Positions 1 through 7,258 are shown, numbered from the stretch's first letter. The stretch is 8,072 nt of DNA from Pseudomonadota bacterium (GCA_021804455.1 JAJZHT010000045.1:1-8072), one strand, 5' to 3'. Notes: generated by a model from the sequence alone, not told the origin. Program-made: numbers and translations.

Positions 1-32
1 CCCCCCATGATAAGCCCCGTTGGGCAGAATAG
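1..32 (+). CDS. C-terminal end of an upstream phage-cluster gene (partial)
   Basis: In the frame that begins at position 3 the codons read PHDKPRWAE followed by a TAG at 30-32. The stop overlaps the AGGAA ribosome binding site of the next gene, an arrangement typical of packed phage late operons. The frame of the next gene is closed by a TGA at 8-10, but the third + frame stays open well past 100, so the choice of frame rests only on operon-like spacing. Nothing can be said about function from nine residues. Confidence 0.3.
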   Translation, partial: PHDKPRWAE

Positions 33-40
33 GAAAACTG

Positions 41-550
41 ATGGAAACAGAATTGATACTAAGCCTGGGAGGGTTACCCCCTTTATCCGCCCGAGGATGT
101 GTTCAAGAATTGATCCCTATTGAACAAGGAAAATTGCATCGAACAATTAATGGCGAATTGATTTTTGTGGGACAAATGTCCTCTAAATATCGTTCTATCA
201 TCTATTGTACCGATAAAACAAGTTTAGCTACAACAGGGCTTTCTCCAGGAACAACGATTCAAGTAGGTTGTATCCAACGTTTATGGCAAAAAATAACCCC
301 CGACCCGCTTAATAGTCCTGTTGTTTTAGATCGTGAGGCCGTAGAAGAATCAATTATTGTTATGGACAATACTCAAAAGCCAATCGCAATTAACCATGTT
401 GACGGAACTGAAGTTCAATTGGCCGATCGTCAAGAGACCTACTACCTGAGCTATCGCCCTTGGTTAACGATGCGCACAGTACGCTATAACTTACACACTG
501 ATGAATGGGGCCTAAAAACTTTTTGGCAATTAGAGCTTGAAGAAGTTTAA
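41..550 (+). CDS. Phage tail-associated protein, conserved hypothetical
   Basis: A 169-aa protein. I start it at ATG 41 rather than the in-frame TTG at 20, because AGGAA at 31-35 sits 5 nt before this ATG. It has no signal peptide or membrane segment and is rich in predicted beta strands. Visible landmarks are LGGLPPLSARGC (residues 9-20), RTINGELIFVG (34-44), the VGCIQRLWQ block (75-83) and a C-terminus ending WQLELEEV. This pattern resembles small structural proteins encoded just before the tail hub or baseplate gene in phage-like clusters of Alphaproteobacteria; that family assignment is from memory of gene style, not a motif match. The next tail gene on this strand starts only after the opposite-strand transporter. 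The stop overlaps the convergent transporter stop by 4 nt (547-550). It could also be a tail fitting or head-tail connector protein. Confidence 0.6.
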   Translation: METELILSLGGLPPLSARGCVQELIPIEQGKLHRTINGELIFVGQMSSKYRSIIYCTDKTSLATTGLSPGTTIQVGCIQRLWQKITPDPLNSPVVLDREAVEESIIVMDNTQKPIAINHVDGTEVQLADRQETYYLSYRPWLTMRTVRYNLHTDEWGLKTFWQLELEEV

Positions 551-1536
551 GCAACAAGAGAGAGTTCTTCAGCGGCTTTTTGCCTCTCACGACGTGTTTC
601 AACCACGGTAATATAAAAAGTACCTGCGATAATCAAAACCGCTCCCAAAAGTATGGTCATCGTTGGAACCTGTCCCAGAATCAAATAACCCAGTGTCGCG
701 GAAACGATGAATTCTACATAGCGGAAAGGTGCCAAGGCTGAAGCATCGGTTGCTGAAAAGGCCCTAAAAAGACAAACCTGGATCAAATTTCCACCAATTC
801 CTAACAACCCCAGTAAGAAAAGTTCAAAGAATGTTGGTGTCTGCCAGAAGAAGAAAACAGGACCCAAAGCAAATAAAGTAGTTCCGAGGCCAAAGTAGAA
901 CAATAAGGTATAAGAATGTTCATCCCGGATCATGGTTTTGGCCATAATATTTAAAAAAGCAAACAAAATTGCTGCGGCCATAGGGATAAAGGCAATAAGT
1001 TGAAAGGCTTCTGTCCCAGGTTGCAGAATAACCAAAAGCCCTAAAAATCCGATGCAGGTAGCAATCCAACGGGAGGAATTGACTTTCTCACGAAGAATAA
1101 AAAAAGCCAAAATCAGAAAAAACAAAGGTTCAGCAAACATAATCGTCGTATTTTCAGCTAATGGCATAATGTTCACGGAATAACAGCATAAAGACAAAGC
1201 GCAGGCTCCAATGATGGCACGCCATACATGCATCATGGGTTGGTTCGTTTTGAAAAGCTGTGTTCCCCGAGAGAGCATCAAAGGAACGACAGAAACCATG
1301 CTAAAAAAGAAACGGAAAAAGGAAATTTCAATGACATGGAGCCTGTTTCCCAAAAAATTCATTAATAAATCGTTGGTAACACTAACAACACAAATCATAA
1401 TAGCCCAAAACACCCCCTGAGCATAACCACGACTGACAAACCACCGCAAAAATGCAACAGATTGAAAGGCTGCAGACATACGCTGACCCAACGGCATTTT
1501 AGCATCAACAAGCGAAGCAGCTTTAGCGTTCATCAT
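547..1536 (-). CDS. EamA/DMT-family ten-helix transporter, possibly a metabolite (S-adenosylmethionine-like) importer
   Basis: A 329-aa inner-membrane protein with about ten hydrophobic helices, near residues 40-57, 69-89, 105-122, 127-148, 155-172, 178-197, 209-229, 236-257, 267-287 and 293-312. They fall into two EamA repeats. The first carries EISFFRFFFS and ends LREKVNSSRWIATCIGFLG. The second carries APFRYVEFIVSATLGYLILG and then a final helix. This is the drug/metabolite transporter fold. Rickettsial SAM uptake carriers belong to the same superfamily, so import of S-adenosylmethionine or another metabolite is possible, but substrate cannot be read from sequence; amino-acid or drug export are alternatives. 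The start is ATG 1536 or the adjacent ATG 1533; only a weak AGAAG-like binding site precedes them. The gene lies against the direction of the phage-like genes on both sides, which makes it an accessory gene within that operon. Confidence 0.85.
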   Translation of the reverse strand: MMNAKAASLVDAKMPLGQRMSAAFQSVAFLRWFVSRGYAQGVFWAIMICVVSVTNDLLMNFLGNRLHVIEISFFRFFFSMVSVVPLMLSRGTQLFKTNQPMMHVWRAIIGACALSLCCYSVNIMPLAENTTIMFAEPLFFLILAFFILREKVNSSRWIATCIGFLGLLVILQPGTEAFQLIAFIPMAAAILFAFLNIMAKTMIRDEHSYTLLFYFGLGTTLFALGPVFFFWQTPTFFELFLLGLLGIGGNLIQVCLFRAFSATDASALAPFRYVEFIVSATLGYLILGQVPTMTILLGAVLIIAGTFYITVVETRRERQKAAEELSLVA

Positions 1537-1580
1537 AAATTTAAACTTCTTTGATGTGTTGGAAGAATAGAAAAAACCAC

Positions 1581-1601
1581 GGTAGGGAAATTTACCCTAC
1601 C
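1581..1601 (-). promoter_or_regulatory. Perfect 7-bp inverted repeat upstream of the transporter gene
   Basis: GGTAGGG at 1581-1587 is the exact reverse complement of CCCTACC at 1595-1601, with a 7-nt AT-only centre. Read on the - strand the second arm is followed after four bases by six T (1571-1576 region), so it could act as a weak intrinsic terminator or leader attenuator 45 nt before the transporter start. Read on the + strand there is no nearby T tract. Its dyad symmetry also overlaps a candidate -10 box, so an operator for a dimeric repressor is an equally good reading. Confidence 0.45.
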
Positions 1602-1617
1602 TGTCCTTGAATGTCGA
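1589..1617 (-). promoter_or_regulatory. Candidate sigma-70-like promoter for the transporter
   Basis: On the - strand TCGACA (1612-1617, five of six matches to the -35 consensus) and TAAATT (1589-1594, four of six matches to the -10 consensus) are separated by exactly 17 bp. The -10 lies in the centre of the 1581-1601 inverted repeat, so a protein bound to the dyad would occlude it. In an AT-rich intergenic region such matches arise by chance, hence the low confidence. Confidence 0.25.
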
Positions 1618-1642
1618 GTGAATTTTTTAATCCGAGGTTTTT

Positions 1643-3307
1643 ATGAAATTTTATTTTGCCTGGGTCTCGTACCCCCAATCTTTACCGATAACAAAAGAGT
1701 TGTGCCAAGAAGACCTAAAAATTTTTCGTCTTGTTATCCATCAACAGGAAAATGAAGTGGCGATTGCAAAAGTTTGGGTACCCCCAGAAAGTATTATCAA
1801 AAATATGTGGGCTGTAATCAGTTATGAGGACAACCAAAAACAAACGCATACTCTGTTTCAAGGGCGTCCTGTTGGGTTTCCTCGTGTTCTTTCCCAAGAG
1901 CATGTTGAAATAGAACTATCAGCTGAGCCTAACAATGCACAACAACAACTAACACAATATGCAGAGGAGCTTAAAGTTCCTGTCTTGTACGATTCACTTT
2001 TTATCGAAAGGAATGACGACAATCCTGTTAATGGATTAGAAGCACGAAACGATCTTTTTTATTGGGATCGTTGCACAGGAAAATTAAGCTTATCGAACTT
2101 ATTTGAAGGAAAGCGCCATCTTGATCTTAGCGCCTTTATCTTAGATGGAACTTTAAAGTTACGCCTTGGAGAAACTCCCCTATCCAGTATTCATGTCGAA
2201 GTACAAGCGGAATGGACACAACGGGTTGAGGGAGAATTTAATCTTTTTCCCAAAATCGCAGAAAAATTTTCTCAAGGAAAAATGAATACATTAACGCCCC
2301 AGCAACTTTTAAAGAATTGGCCCAAAATAGGGGAAAAAATAGGTCCCGAAAAAACCAGGAAACAAAGTGGATATCAAGTGGTTAGAAGTGTATTGGAAGA
2401 AGTTCCTGCGCTACGAACAGGCATTCTTAATCTTTATCCCAGTGTAACCCCTGAAATAAGAGTGCAAGAAGACGCCCAACCTCAACGTTTAAAAAGATCG
2501 TGGTTCGAGGGGGAGCTTTGGCTTGATTGGCACTATCGACAAAAACGACGCGAAGTCGCGTGTTTTACCCTACAGCAACAAACGCAATTGGATGGCAGGA
2601 TCAGACCCTATCACAAATGTTTAAAAATCCAGTTACAAAAAATTGATTCTTTGCTGGATGCCAGTTGTGCCAGTTTTTTTCACACACCACGAGGTCAACA
2701 GGCAATTGATCACGCCTTGGAACGAGCCAAAGCTTATTTAGCAGGAAGATCACGCTGTGTTGATGTGCAATTTCAAGTCCCCTTTGAAAAGGGATTTGAT
2801 ATTAGTTTGGATGACACGGTTATTCTGCAAGGGAATTTTATTCCCTATAAAAAACTTCAAGGTAAGGTTGTTGAATACCATATCAAGGTCACGGAAACAG
2901 AAAAAACTGTTTGGATTCGTTTAGGAGTCGCTGTTGGTCAGCAGCAGCAAAACTTTAAAGTTGCTTCCCATCATCAAACCCCTTCGGGAATTTCCTATCA
3001 ACCTTTTAAAAGCCAGTATCCTGTTCAGGGTGTTATTGACCCAGAAAAAATAACACTTGATCGTTTGGTTGAAAGTGTCGTTGTTCATGGAGATGGCAAA
3101 GAACAAACGGATTTTTTACTGGGATGTCCACCCACCCTCACAAGCATTCACGAACTTTTGGCTGAAAAACCAACCGTTATTGAAATCAATCTGATGGACC
3201 TACGCACCTGCGAAACATTAGAACATTCGATTCATTTAACAATAGATCAACCGTGGACCGCACCCTGCCAAATTGATTTGAAAGAAGGAAATAGCGATGA
3301 CTTTTAA
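1643..3307 (+). CDS. Putative phage tail/baseplate hub-like protein
   Basis: A 554-aa protein with no signal peptide or membrane helix. GAGG at 1634-1637 lies 5 nt before the ATG, giving a clear start. The N-terminal part (about 25-95) is a beta-rich segment ending GFPRVLSQEHVEIELSAEP. A middle segment (184-201) contains VEVQAEWTQRVEGEFNL. A C-terminal segment (372-432) contains VDVQFQVPFEKGFDISLDDTV and then QGKVVEYHIKV, alternating strands like those in large tail proteins of alphaproteobacterial phages where a predicted hub domain is followed by a GKVV-type repeat unit. Size, beta content and position between a small tail protein and the lysis genes support a structural tail role. The exact family is not certain; tail fibre assembly or tail tip are alternatives. 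The last 11 nt overlap the next gene, indicating translational coupling. Confidence 0.6.
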   Translation: MKFYFAWVSYPQSLPITKELCQEDLKIFRLVIHQQENEVAIAKVWVPPESIIKNMWAVISYEDNQKQTHTLFQGRPVGFPRVLSQEHVEIELSAEPNNAQQQLTQYAEELKVPVLYDSLFIERNDDNPVNGLEARNDLFYWDRCTGKLSLSNLFEGKRHLDLSAFILDGTLKLRLGETPLSSIHVEVQAEWTQRVEGEFNLFPKIAEKFSQGKMNTLTPQQLLKNWPKIGEKIGPEKTRKQSGYQVVRSVLEEVPALRTGILNLYPSVTPEIRVQEDAQPQRLKRSWFEGELWLDWHYRQKRREVACFTLQQQTQLDGRIRPYHKCLKIQLQKIDSLLDASCASFFHTPRGQQAIDHALERAKAYLAGRSRCVDVQFQVPFEKGFDISLDDTVILQGNFIPYKKLQGKVVEYHIKVTETEKTVWIRLGVAVGQQQQNFKVASHHQTPSGISYQPFKSQYPVQGVIDPEKITLDRLVESVVVHGDGKEQTDFLLGCPPTLTSIHELLAEKPTVIEINLMDLRTCETLEHSIHLTIDQPWTAPCQIDLKEGNSDDF

Positions 3308-4136
3308 GAGAAGCTTCGGCATCAGCCGTCCCTTGCCCCAGGGATATCATGCACCCAGTACAGAAGATGTTAATACAGAACAAGCCTCTTTCGAAATTGG
3401 AAAAAGAGTCAAAGTTTTTGAATCCTTTGAAGATTTTTCCCCGGATCGTTTGGTCATTCAAGGACGGCTTAAACCTATTCTTCATACACCCACTCAAACC
3501 ATCCATGCTTACTTTACAATGGCGAATCAACGATTTCATCCCTACCCCCTGTATCAAAAAGACAAATTGATGGAACGTTACGGTTGTTTAAAAGCCATAG
3601 AAATCCATTTGGAAAGGATCCTTTTTCCTGTAATGACAAAAGACTTTAAAATTGATCACCCCCAGATTTATCAAAAAAAATTTTCCGTACAAACCGAAGA
3701 GTCTTGTGTTCTAACCCATGAAATGCGAGACGGAAAATGGGTTATGTCACCTCCAGGAATCGTCGGGAAACAACCCCTTTGGTGTTATGGAGGGTTTTAT
3801 CAACCCGGATGCCAACTGCACGAAATTGAACAAATTGTTTTTACGCCAACCCGTGAACAAGACAAAACAATACTTCACCTGTCACGAATCTCAAGCTGGC
3901 ATACAAAAGGACACGAAGTCGCTTTTATAGATCCGCTAGAAGAAAACCAGAAATTGTCCTTGGTAGGTGAAATTGAAAAAGGTCATATCACGTTTAAGTG
4001 GTTTCAAGGAATGGATGAAAAGGGCGTTCCCTATCAAAACCACTATCAATCCTTCTTAATTCACCAAAAAGATCGTCTGAGTGATGTTGTCGAGATCCAC
4101 TTTCGCAAAAAAGGAGAAAATGATGTGGGAATCTGA
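3297..4136 (+). CDS. Unknown protein of the phage tail cluster
   Basis: A 279-aa soluble protein that I do not recognise. It starts within the end of the preceding gene (11-nt overlap, GGAAA a few bases upstream of the ATG) and its end overlaps the endolysin start by 14 nt, so it is firmly part of the same transcription unit. The predicted secondary structure is mostly beta. Landmarks are a proline-rich head (ISRPLPQGYHAP, 9-20), SPPGIVGKQPLWCYGGFYQPGC (151-172) with two cysteines, and a charged tail ending RKKGENDVGI. There is no signal peptide, coiled coil or membrane segment. Position between the hub-like protein and lysis genes suggests a tail fibre, tail tip or adsorption protein; that is inference only. 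Confidence 0.6.
   Translation: MTFKRSFGISRPLPQGYHAPSTEDVNTEQASFEIGKRVKVFESFEDFSPDRLVIQGRLKPILHTPTQTIHAYFTMANQRFHPYPLYQKDKLMERYGCLKAIEIHLERILFPVMTKDFKIDHPQIYQKKFSVQTEESCVLTHEMRDGKWVMSPPGIVGKQPLWCYGGFYQPGCQLHEIEQIVFTPTREQDKTILHLSRISSWHTKGHEVAFIDPLEENQKLSLVGEIEKGHITFKWFQGMDEKGVPYQNHYQSFLIHQKDRLSDVVEIHFRKKGENDVGI
4111..4116 (+). promoter_or_regulatory. Ribosome binding site that fixes the endolysin start
   Basis: AAGGAG, a near-perfect anti-Shine-Dalgarno match, lies 6 nt before ATG 4123 and only 3 nt before the preceding ATG 4120. It sits inside the coding sequence of the upstream gene and argues for the start at 4123 over an upstream GTG at 4081. Confidence 0.7.
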
Positions 4137-4554
4137 TGAAGGAGAAGTTTTAGCACGTACTATTTATGGTGAAGCCAGAGGAGAATATTTAAGAAAGGAT
4201 GGCGGACTTTCCGCCCTTATCGCTGTTGGGAATGTGGTTTTAAATCGCGTTCACCAACAAACATGGTTTGGCAAAACAATTGTTGAAGTCTGTCGCAAAC
4301 CTTGGCAATTTTCTTGCTGGAATGAAAAAGACCCTAATTATAAGGTCGTTACCCAAAAAACTTTAAGTGACAATCTTTTTACTTTTTGCAAAAAAGTAGC
4401 GAATGGTCTGATTTATAAGGATTGGCCAGATTTGACAAAAGGGTCTGATCATTACCACAGTAGCCTTTTGCCAATACTGCCGAAGTGGACTGTTCATCAG
4501 ACAGCACAAATCCAAATTGGTCGACATATTTTCTATAAATTAGAGGTAAAGTAA
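4123..4554 (+). CDS. SleB-type cell-wall hydrolase, putative phage endolysin
   Basis: A 143-aa protein made almost entirely of the hydrolase_2 (SleB) domain, which cleaves peptidoglycan glycan strands in spore-cortex enzymes and phage or GTA lysis proteins. Motifs in order are ARTIYGEARGE (11-21, with the conserved Glu17 expected to be catalytic), ALIAVGNVVLNRV (31-43), the CRKPWQFSCW block (57-66) and GSDHYHSS (107-114) followed by IGRHIFYKLEV (132-142). There is no signal peptide or anchor, so it needs the holin encoded next to reach the wall. The start at 4123 is fixed by the AAGGAG at 4111-4116; ATG 4120 is possible and would add one residue. It overlaps the upstream gene by 14 nt and ends 1 nt before the holin start codon. 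A host germination role is unlikely in this phage context. Confidence 0.85.
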   Translation: MWESDEGEVLARTIYGEARGEYLRKDGGLSALIAVGNVVLNRVHQQTWFGKTIVEVCRKPWQFSCWNEKDPNYKVVTQKTLSDNLFTFCKKVANGLIYKDWPDLTKGSDHYHSSLLPILPKWTVHQTAQIQIGRHIFYKLEVK

Positions 4555-4555
4555 A

Positions 4556-5092
4556 ATGCCCTTTCCTGTTATAGCCAGTGCCCTTAGCCTGGCACAGTTT
4601 GCACCTGTGATTGCTCGTTGGTTAAGCGGCAATCAAGCTGAACAAATGGCAGAAGAGGTTGTTAACATCGCCCGTAAAATTACCGGTCACAATGATCCCC
4701 TGCAAATTGTCCAAGTCCTTAAAGAAGATGCTGCTCTTATCAGAGATTTTCAAAAAGCCATTCTGGAAATAGAAACTCAATTTGAACTGGCCCTTTTGCA
4801 AGATCGTCAACAAGCCCGCAGGCGAGATATTGCCTTTGTTCAAAGCGGTACTCGGAACACACGAGCCGATATTATGGTGATTGCTGCCGCTATAGGATTA
4901 ATTATGTGTCTTGGGTCTTTGGCATTATATGCCCAAAAACTACCAGGTGAAGCAACAGGGATTATTTCAACCATTGCCGGAATTTTTGGAGCCTGTTTAA
5001 AAGACGCCTACGCATTTGAGTTTGGATCATCCCGGGGCAGTAAAGAAAAAGATTCGACCGTTGCATCCATGATTGAAAGAGGAATGTTTTAA
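4556..5092 (+). CDS. Three-transmembrane holin of the GTA type
   Basis: A 178-aa protein that fits the 3TM holin family used in gene-transfer-agent and phage release. An N-terminal hydrophobic helix (about 5-23) is followed by an amphipathic, charged helical region rich in Gln and Arg (30-100), then two helices near 104-125 and 131-152. The family-typical FEFGSSRGS motif is at 154-162 and the tail is short and charged. It would form inner-membrane lesions that release the adjacent endolysin. AGAGG at 4542-4546 is 9 nt upstream of the ATG, and the start follows the endolysin stop directly, so the two form a lysis cassette. The stop TAA (5090-5092) overlaps an ATG that opens no convincing gene and is separated from the recG stop by 7 nt. 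Confidence 0.8.
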   Translation: MPFPVIASALSLAQFAPVIARWLSGNQAEQMAEEVVNIARKITGHNDPLQIVQVLKEDAALIRDFQKAILEIETQFELALLQDRQQARRRDIAFVQSGTRNTRADIMVIAAAIGLIMCLGSLALYAQKLPGEATGIISTIAGIFGACLKDAYAFEFGSSRGSKEKDSTVASMIERGMF

Positions 5093-5099
5093 TGAAATT

Positions 5100-7214
5100 T
5101 TATCCTGAACAACGATATCGTACAGTATCGTCCTTATTGAACAATTGGAGAAGGAGACGTAACGCTTTTCCCCGTTCCGATTCTAACTCGGGATCTTGGG
5201 ACACAATCTGTTTGGCCTCTCTATTCGCCATGGCCAATAAATCGGAGATTTTCTGGGATTTTTCATCACTGTTAGCCCAATTTAAAAAACGAAAGTTCGG
5301 AAGACCGCTTTGGCGTGTTCCGAGCATTTCGCCACCCCCACGAAGTTTAAGATCTGTTTCGGCAATCACAAATCCATCCTGGCTTTCCCGCATAATCGCT
5401 AATCTTTGTCTAGCAACACTGGTTAAGGGTTGACCATATAATAACAAACAACTTGAGGTTTTCTCTCCCCGACCAACTCTGCCCCGCAATTGGTGTAGTT
5501 GGGCCAAACCAAAGCGTTCAGCATGTTCAATAACCATTACGGTGGCCGCAGGCACGTCGATGCCAACTTCAATAACCGTTGTGGCAACCAAAATAGAAGC
5601 ATCTCCTTGCACAAACTCCGTCATAGATCGTTCTTTGTCTTGGCTTTTCATTTGACCATGGACCCATGCAACCTTACCAGGGAACCTCCGAGACAAAAAT
5701 TGATAACGTTCTGTAACAGCCGAAAGATCTAGGGTTTCGGATTCCTCTACCAAGGGACAAATCCAATATATTTTTTGTCCTGAATTCAGTAAAGATTGTA
5801 CAGCTGTTAACACCTCCTCCAAACGCTTAAGAGACATGACGCGGGTTGTAATGGGCTGCCGTCCAGGAGGTTTTTCCTTGAGGGTTGAAACATCCATATC
5901 ACCATAATTAGTTAGCATGAGCGTTCGAGGAATAGGCGTAGCTGTCATGCTGAGAATATGGGGATTGGTCCCCTTAGCGCTCAGTGCTAGACGTTGTTCG
6001 ACCCCAAAACGATGCTGTTCATCAATGATGACAAACCCCAAGCGATTAAATTGAATGGGACTTTGGAAAAGGGCGTGGGTTCCAATTAAGAGGTCAATCT
6101 GTCTTGTTTCTAATTTTTGCAAAATCTGCTGACGCAACCTTCCTTTTTCTCGTGCTGTAAGAAGTGCAACATGTATTCCCAAATTTTGAGACAACTTTAC
6201 AATCGTTTGGTAATGCTGACGTGCCAGAAGATCCGTAGGTGCCAATAAACTGGCTTGATAGCCTGATTCAATAGCCTGCAATGCTGACAACAAAGCCACA
6301 ATGGTCTTACCGCTGCCCACATCTCCCTGCAAGAGACGTAATGTTTGATGATTTTTCTGCAAATCATTACTTATTTGCTCGAACGCCCTGATTTGACAAG
6401 GCGTCAATTGGAAAGGAAGATTTTTAAGAAGAAGCTTAACTAAATCCCCCGTCCCCTTGAGAGGATCAGCAGGTCTTCTATCTTTTTGACGATGACTTAA
6501 ATGAAGGCTGAGCTGATGCGCTAACATCTCATCATAAGCAAGGCGTTGTCGGGCAGCAGAAAACATCGTTAGATCAACAGCTTTTTGTGGATTATGAGCC
6601 TGATGCAAAGATTGCGTCCAACCCAACCATCCTTGTTGTTTTAAAAAATCCTCTTCCAGCCATTCTGGAAGAGGGTGCAGATTGTTTAAAACATCCTCAA
6701 TAACCGAGCGAATCATACCCCGAGTTAGGCCTGCTGTCCGGGGATAAACACTCTGCATCCCCATCCAATCTTTTAAATTTTCAGGCGCACCTATATAACC
6801 TGGATGGATCATTTGCCATGACCCATCCTTTCGGTTTTGATAAGTTTTCAATTTACCACTGATAAGAACGGTTTTCCCATAGGGGGCGATACGCCTTAAA
6901 TAGGCTTCTCTTCCATGAAAAAAAGTTAATTCTATAATCTGATTGTCTTGAGTAATGACTTCAATACGATAGGGCTGTCCGGAACGCGATGAAGGTTGAT
7001 GAGAAGAAACCCTAGCCTTAATTGTAATGTATTGATCTTTATTATGGGAACCCAAAGATTCAAGGTACTGGCGTTGATGAATATCCGTCGGCAAATGCCA
7101 TAAAACATCAATAACCCTCTCTCCCATAAGTCGTGCATAAAGAGAACGACGCCTACCTCCAACACCCAGTAATTTCGCAATATCTTGAAAAAGAAAAAAT
7201 AGCAAGTTTAACAT
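5100..7214 (-). CDS. recG: ATP-dependent DNA helicase RecG
   Basis: A 704-aa superfamily-2 helicase that reverses stalled replication forks and migrates branched DNA in the cytoplasm; bacterial RecG is usually about 690-710 aa, so it is complete. The N-terminal part (about 5-150) carries the wedge/OB region, with LLGVG at 15-19 and HPGYIG at 137-142. Helicase motifs (numbered from the chosen start) are Walker A GDVGSGKT (297-304), motif Ia LLAPTDLLARQ (323-333), DEQHRFG (398-404), motif III SMTATPIPRTL (422-432), VIEVGIDVPAA (547-557) and motif VI QLRGRVGRG (575-583). The C-terminus ends LFNKDDTVRYRCSG, as expected of the family. I choose ATG 7214, because family N-termini align there; an in-frame TTG at 7229 would add five residues. 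Neither has a strong binding site. It is transcribed away from the neighbouring small exported protein gene and converges on the holin gene with stops 7 nt apart. Confidence 0.97.
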   Translation of the reverse strand: MLNLLFFLFQDIAKLLGVGGRRRSLYARLMGERVIDVLWHLPTDIHQRQYLESLGSHNKDQYITIKARVSSHQPSSRSGQPYRIEVITQDNQIIELTFFHGREAYLRRIAPYGKTVLISGKLKTYQNRKDGSWQMIHPGYIGAPENLKDWMGMQSVYPRTAGLTRGMIRSVIEDVLNNLHPLPEWLEEDFLKQQGWLGWTQSLHQAHNPQKAVDLTMFSAARQRLAYDEMLAHQLSLHLSHRQKDRRPADPLKGTGDLVKLLLKNLPFQLTPCQIRAFEQISNDLQKNHQTLRLLQGDVGSGKTIVALLSALQAIESGYQASLLAPTDLLARQHYQTIVKLSQNLGIHVALLTAREKGRLRQQILQKLETRQIDLLIGTHALFQSPIQFNRLGFVIIDEQHRFGVEQRLALSAKGTNPHILSMTATPIPRTLMLTNYGDMDVSTLKEKPPGRQPITTRVMSLKRLEEVLTAVQSLLNSGQKIYWICPLVEESETLDLSAVTERYQFLSRRFPGKVAWVHGQMKSQDKERSMTEFVQGDASILVATTVIEVGIDVPAATVMVIEHAERFGLAQLHQLRGRVGRGEKTSSCLLLYGQPLTSVARQRLAIMRESQDGFVIAETDLKLRGGGEMLGTRQSGLPNFRFLNWANSDEKSQKISDLLAMANREAKQIVSQDPELESERGKALRLLLQLFNKDDTVRYRCSG

Positions 7215-7252
7215 TTCAAACGATTGCAAATTTCCAAATCTATGCCTAGCGT

Positions 7253-7258
7253 ATCATA
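7253..7258 (-). promoter_or_regulatory. Candidate -10 box for recG
   Basis: On the - strand the sequence TATGAT lies 39 nt upstream of the recG ATG, embedded in AAGTATGATACG. No convincing -35 box is found 16-18 nt further upstream, where a T-rich run (complement of the purine-rich stretch 7264-7303) lies. The call rests on one hexamer only. Confidence 0.3.

Noticed and set aside
20..40. Extended TTG start for the 169-aa tail protein
   Set aside because: The ribosome binding site at 31-35 fits ATG 41; seven extra residues from TTG 20 would overlap the preceding stop and have no binding site.
1537..1642. SAM-type riboswitch upstream of the transporter
   Set aside because: Considered because the transporter may carry S-adenosylmethionine, but the leader shows only one short hairpin and no second pairing element typical of SAM-II or related aptamers.
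5112..5131. ACGATATCGT palindrome and adjacent ACGATA/TATCGT hairpin
   Set aside because: It is inside the last codons of recG and explained by the coding sequence (VRYR region). There is no T tract for a terminator on either strand.
5092..5433. A + strand open frame starting in the holin stop codon (TAATG overlap)
   Set aside because: It is antisense to the conserved C-terminal part of recG, and its protein shows no recognisable domain. The ATG overlap is likely chance, though it could mark the remnant start of a lost phage gene.
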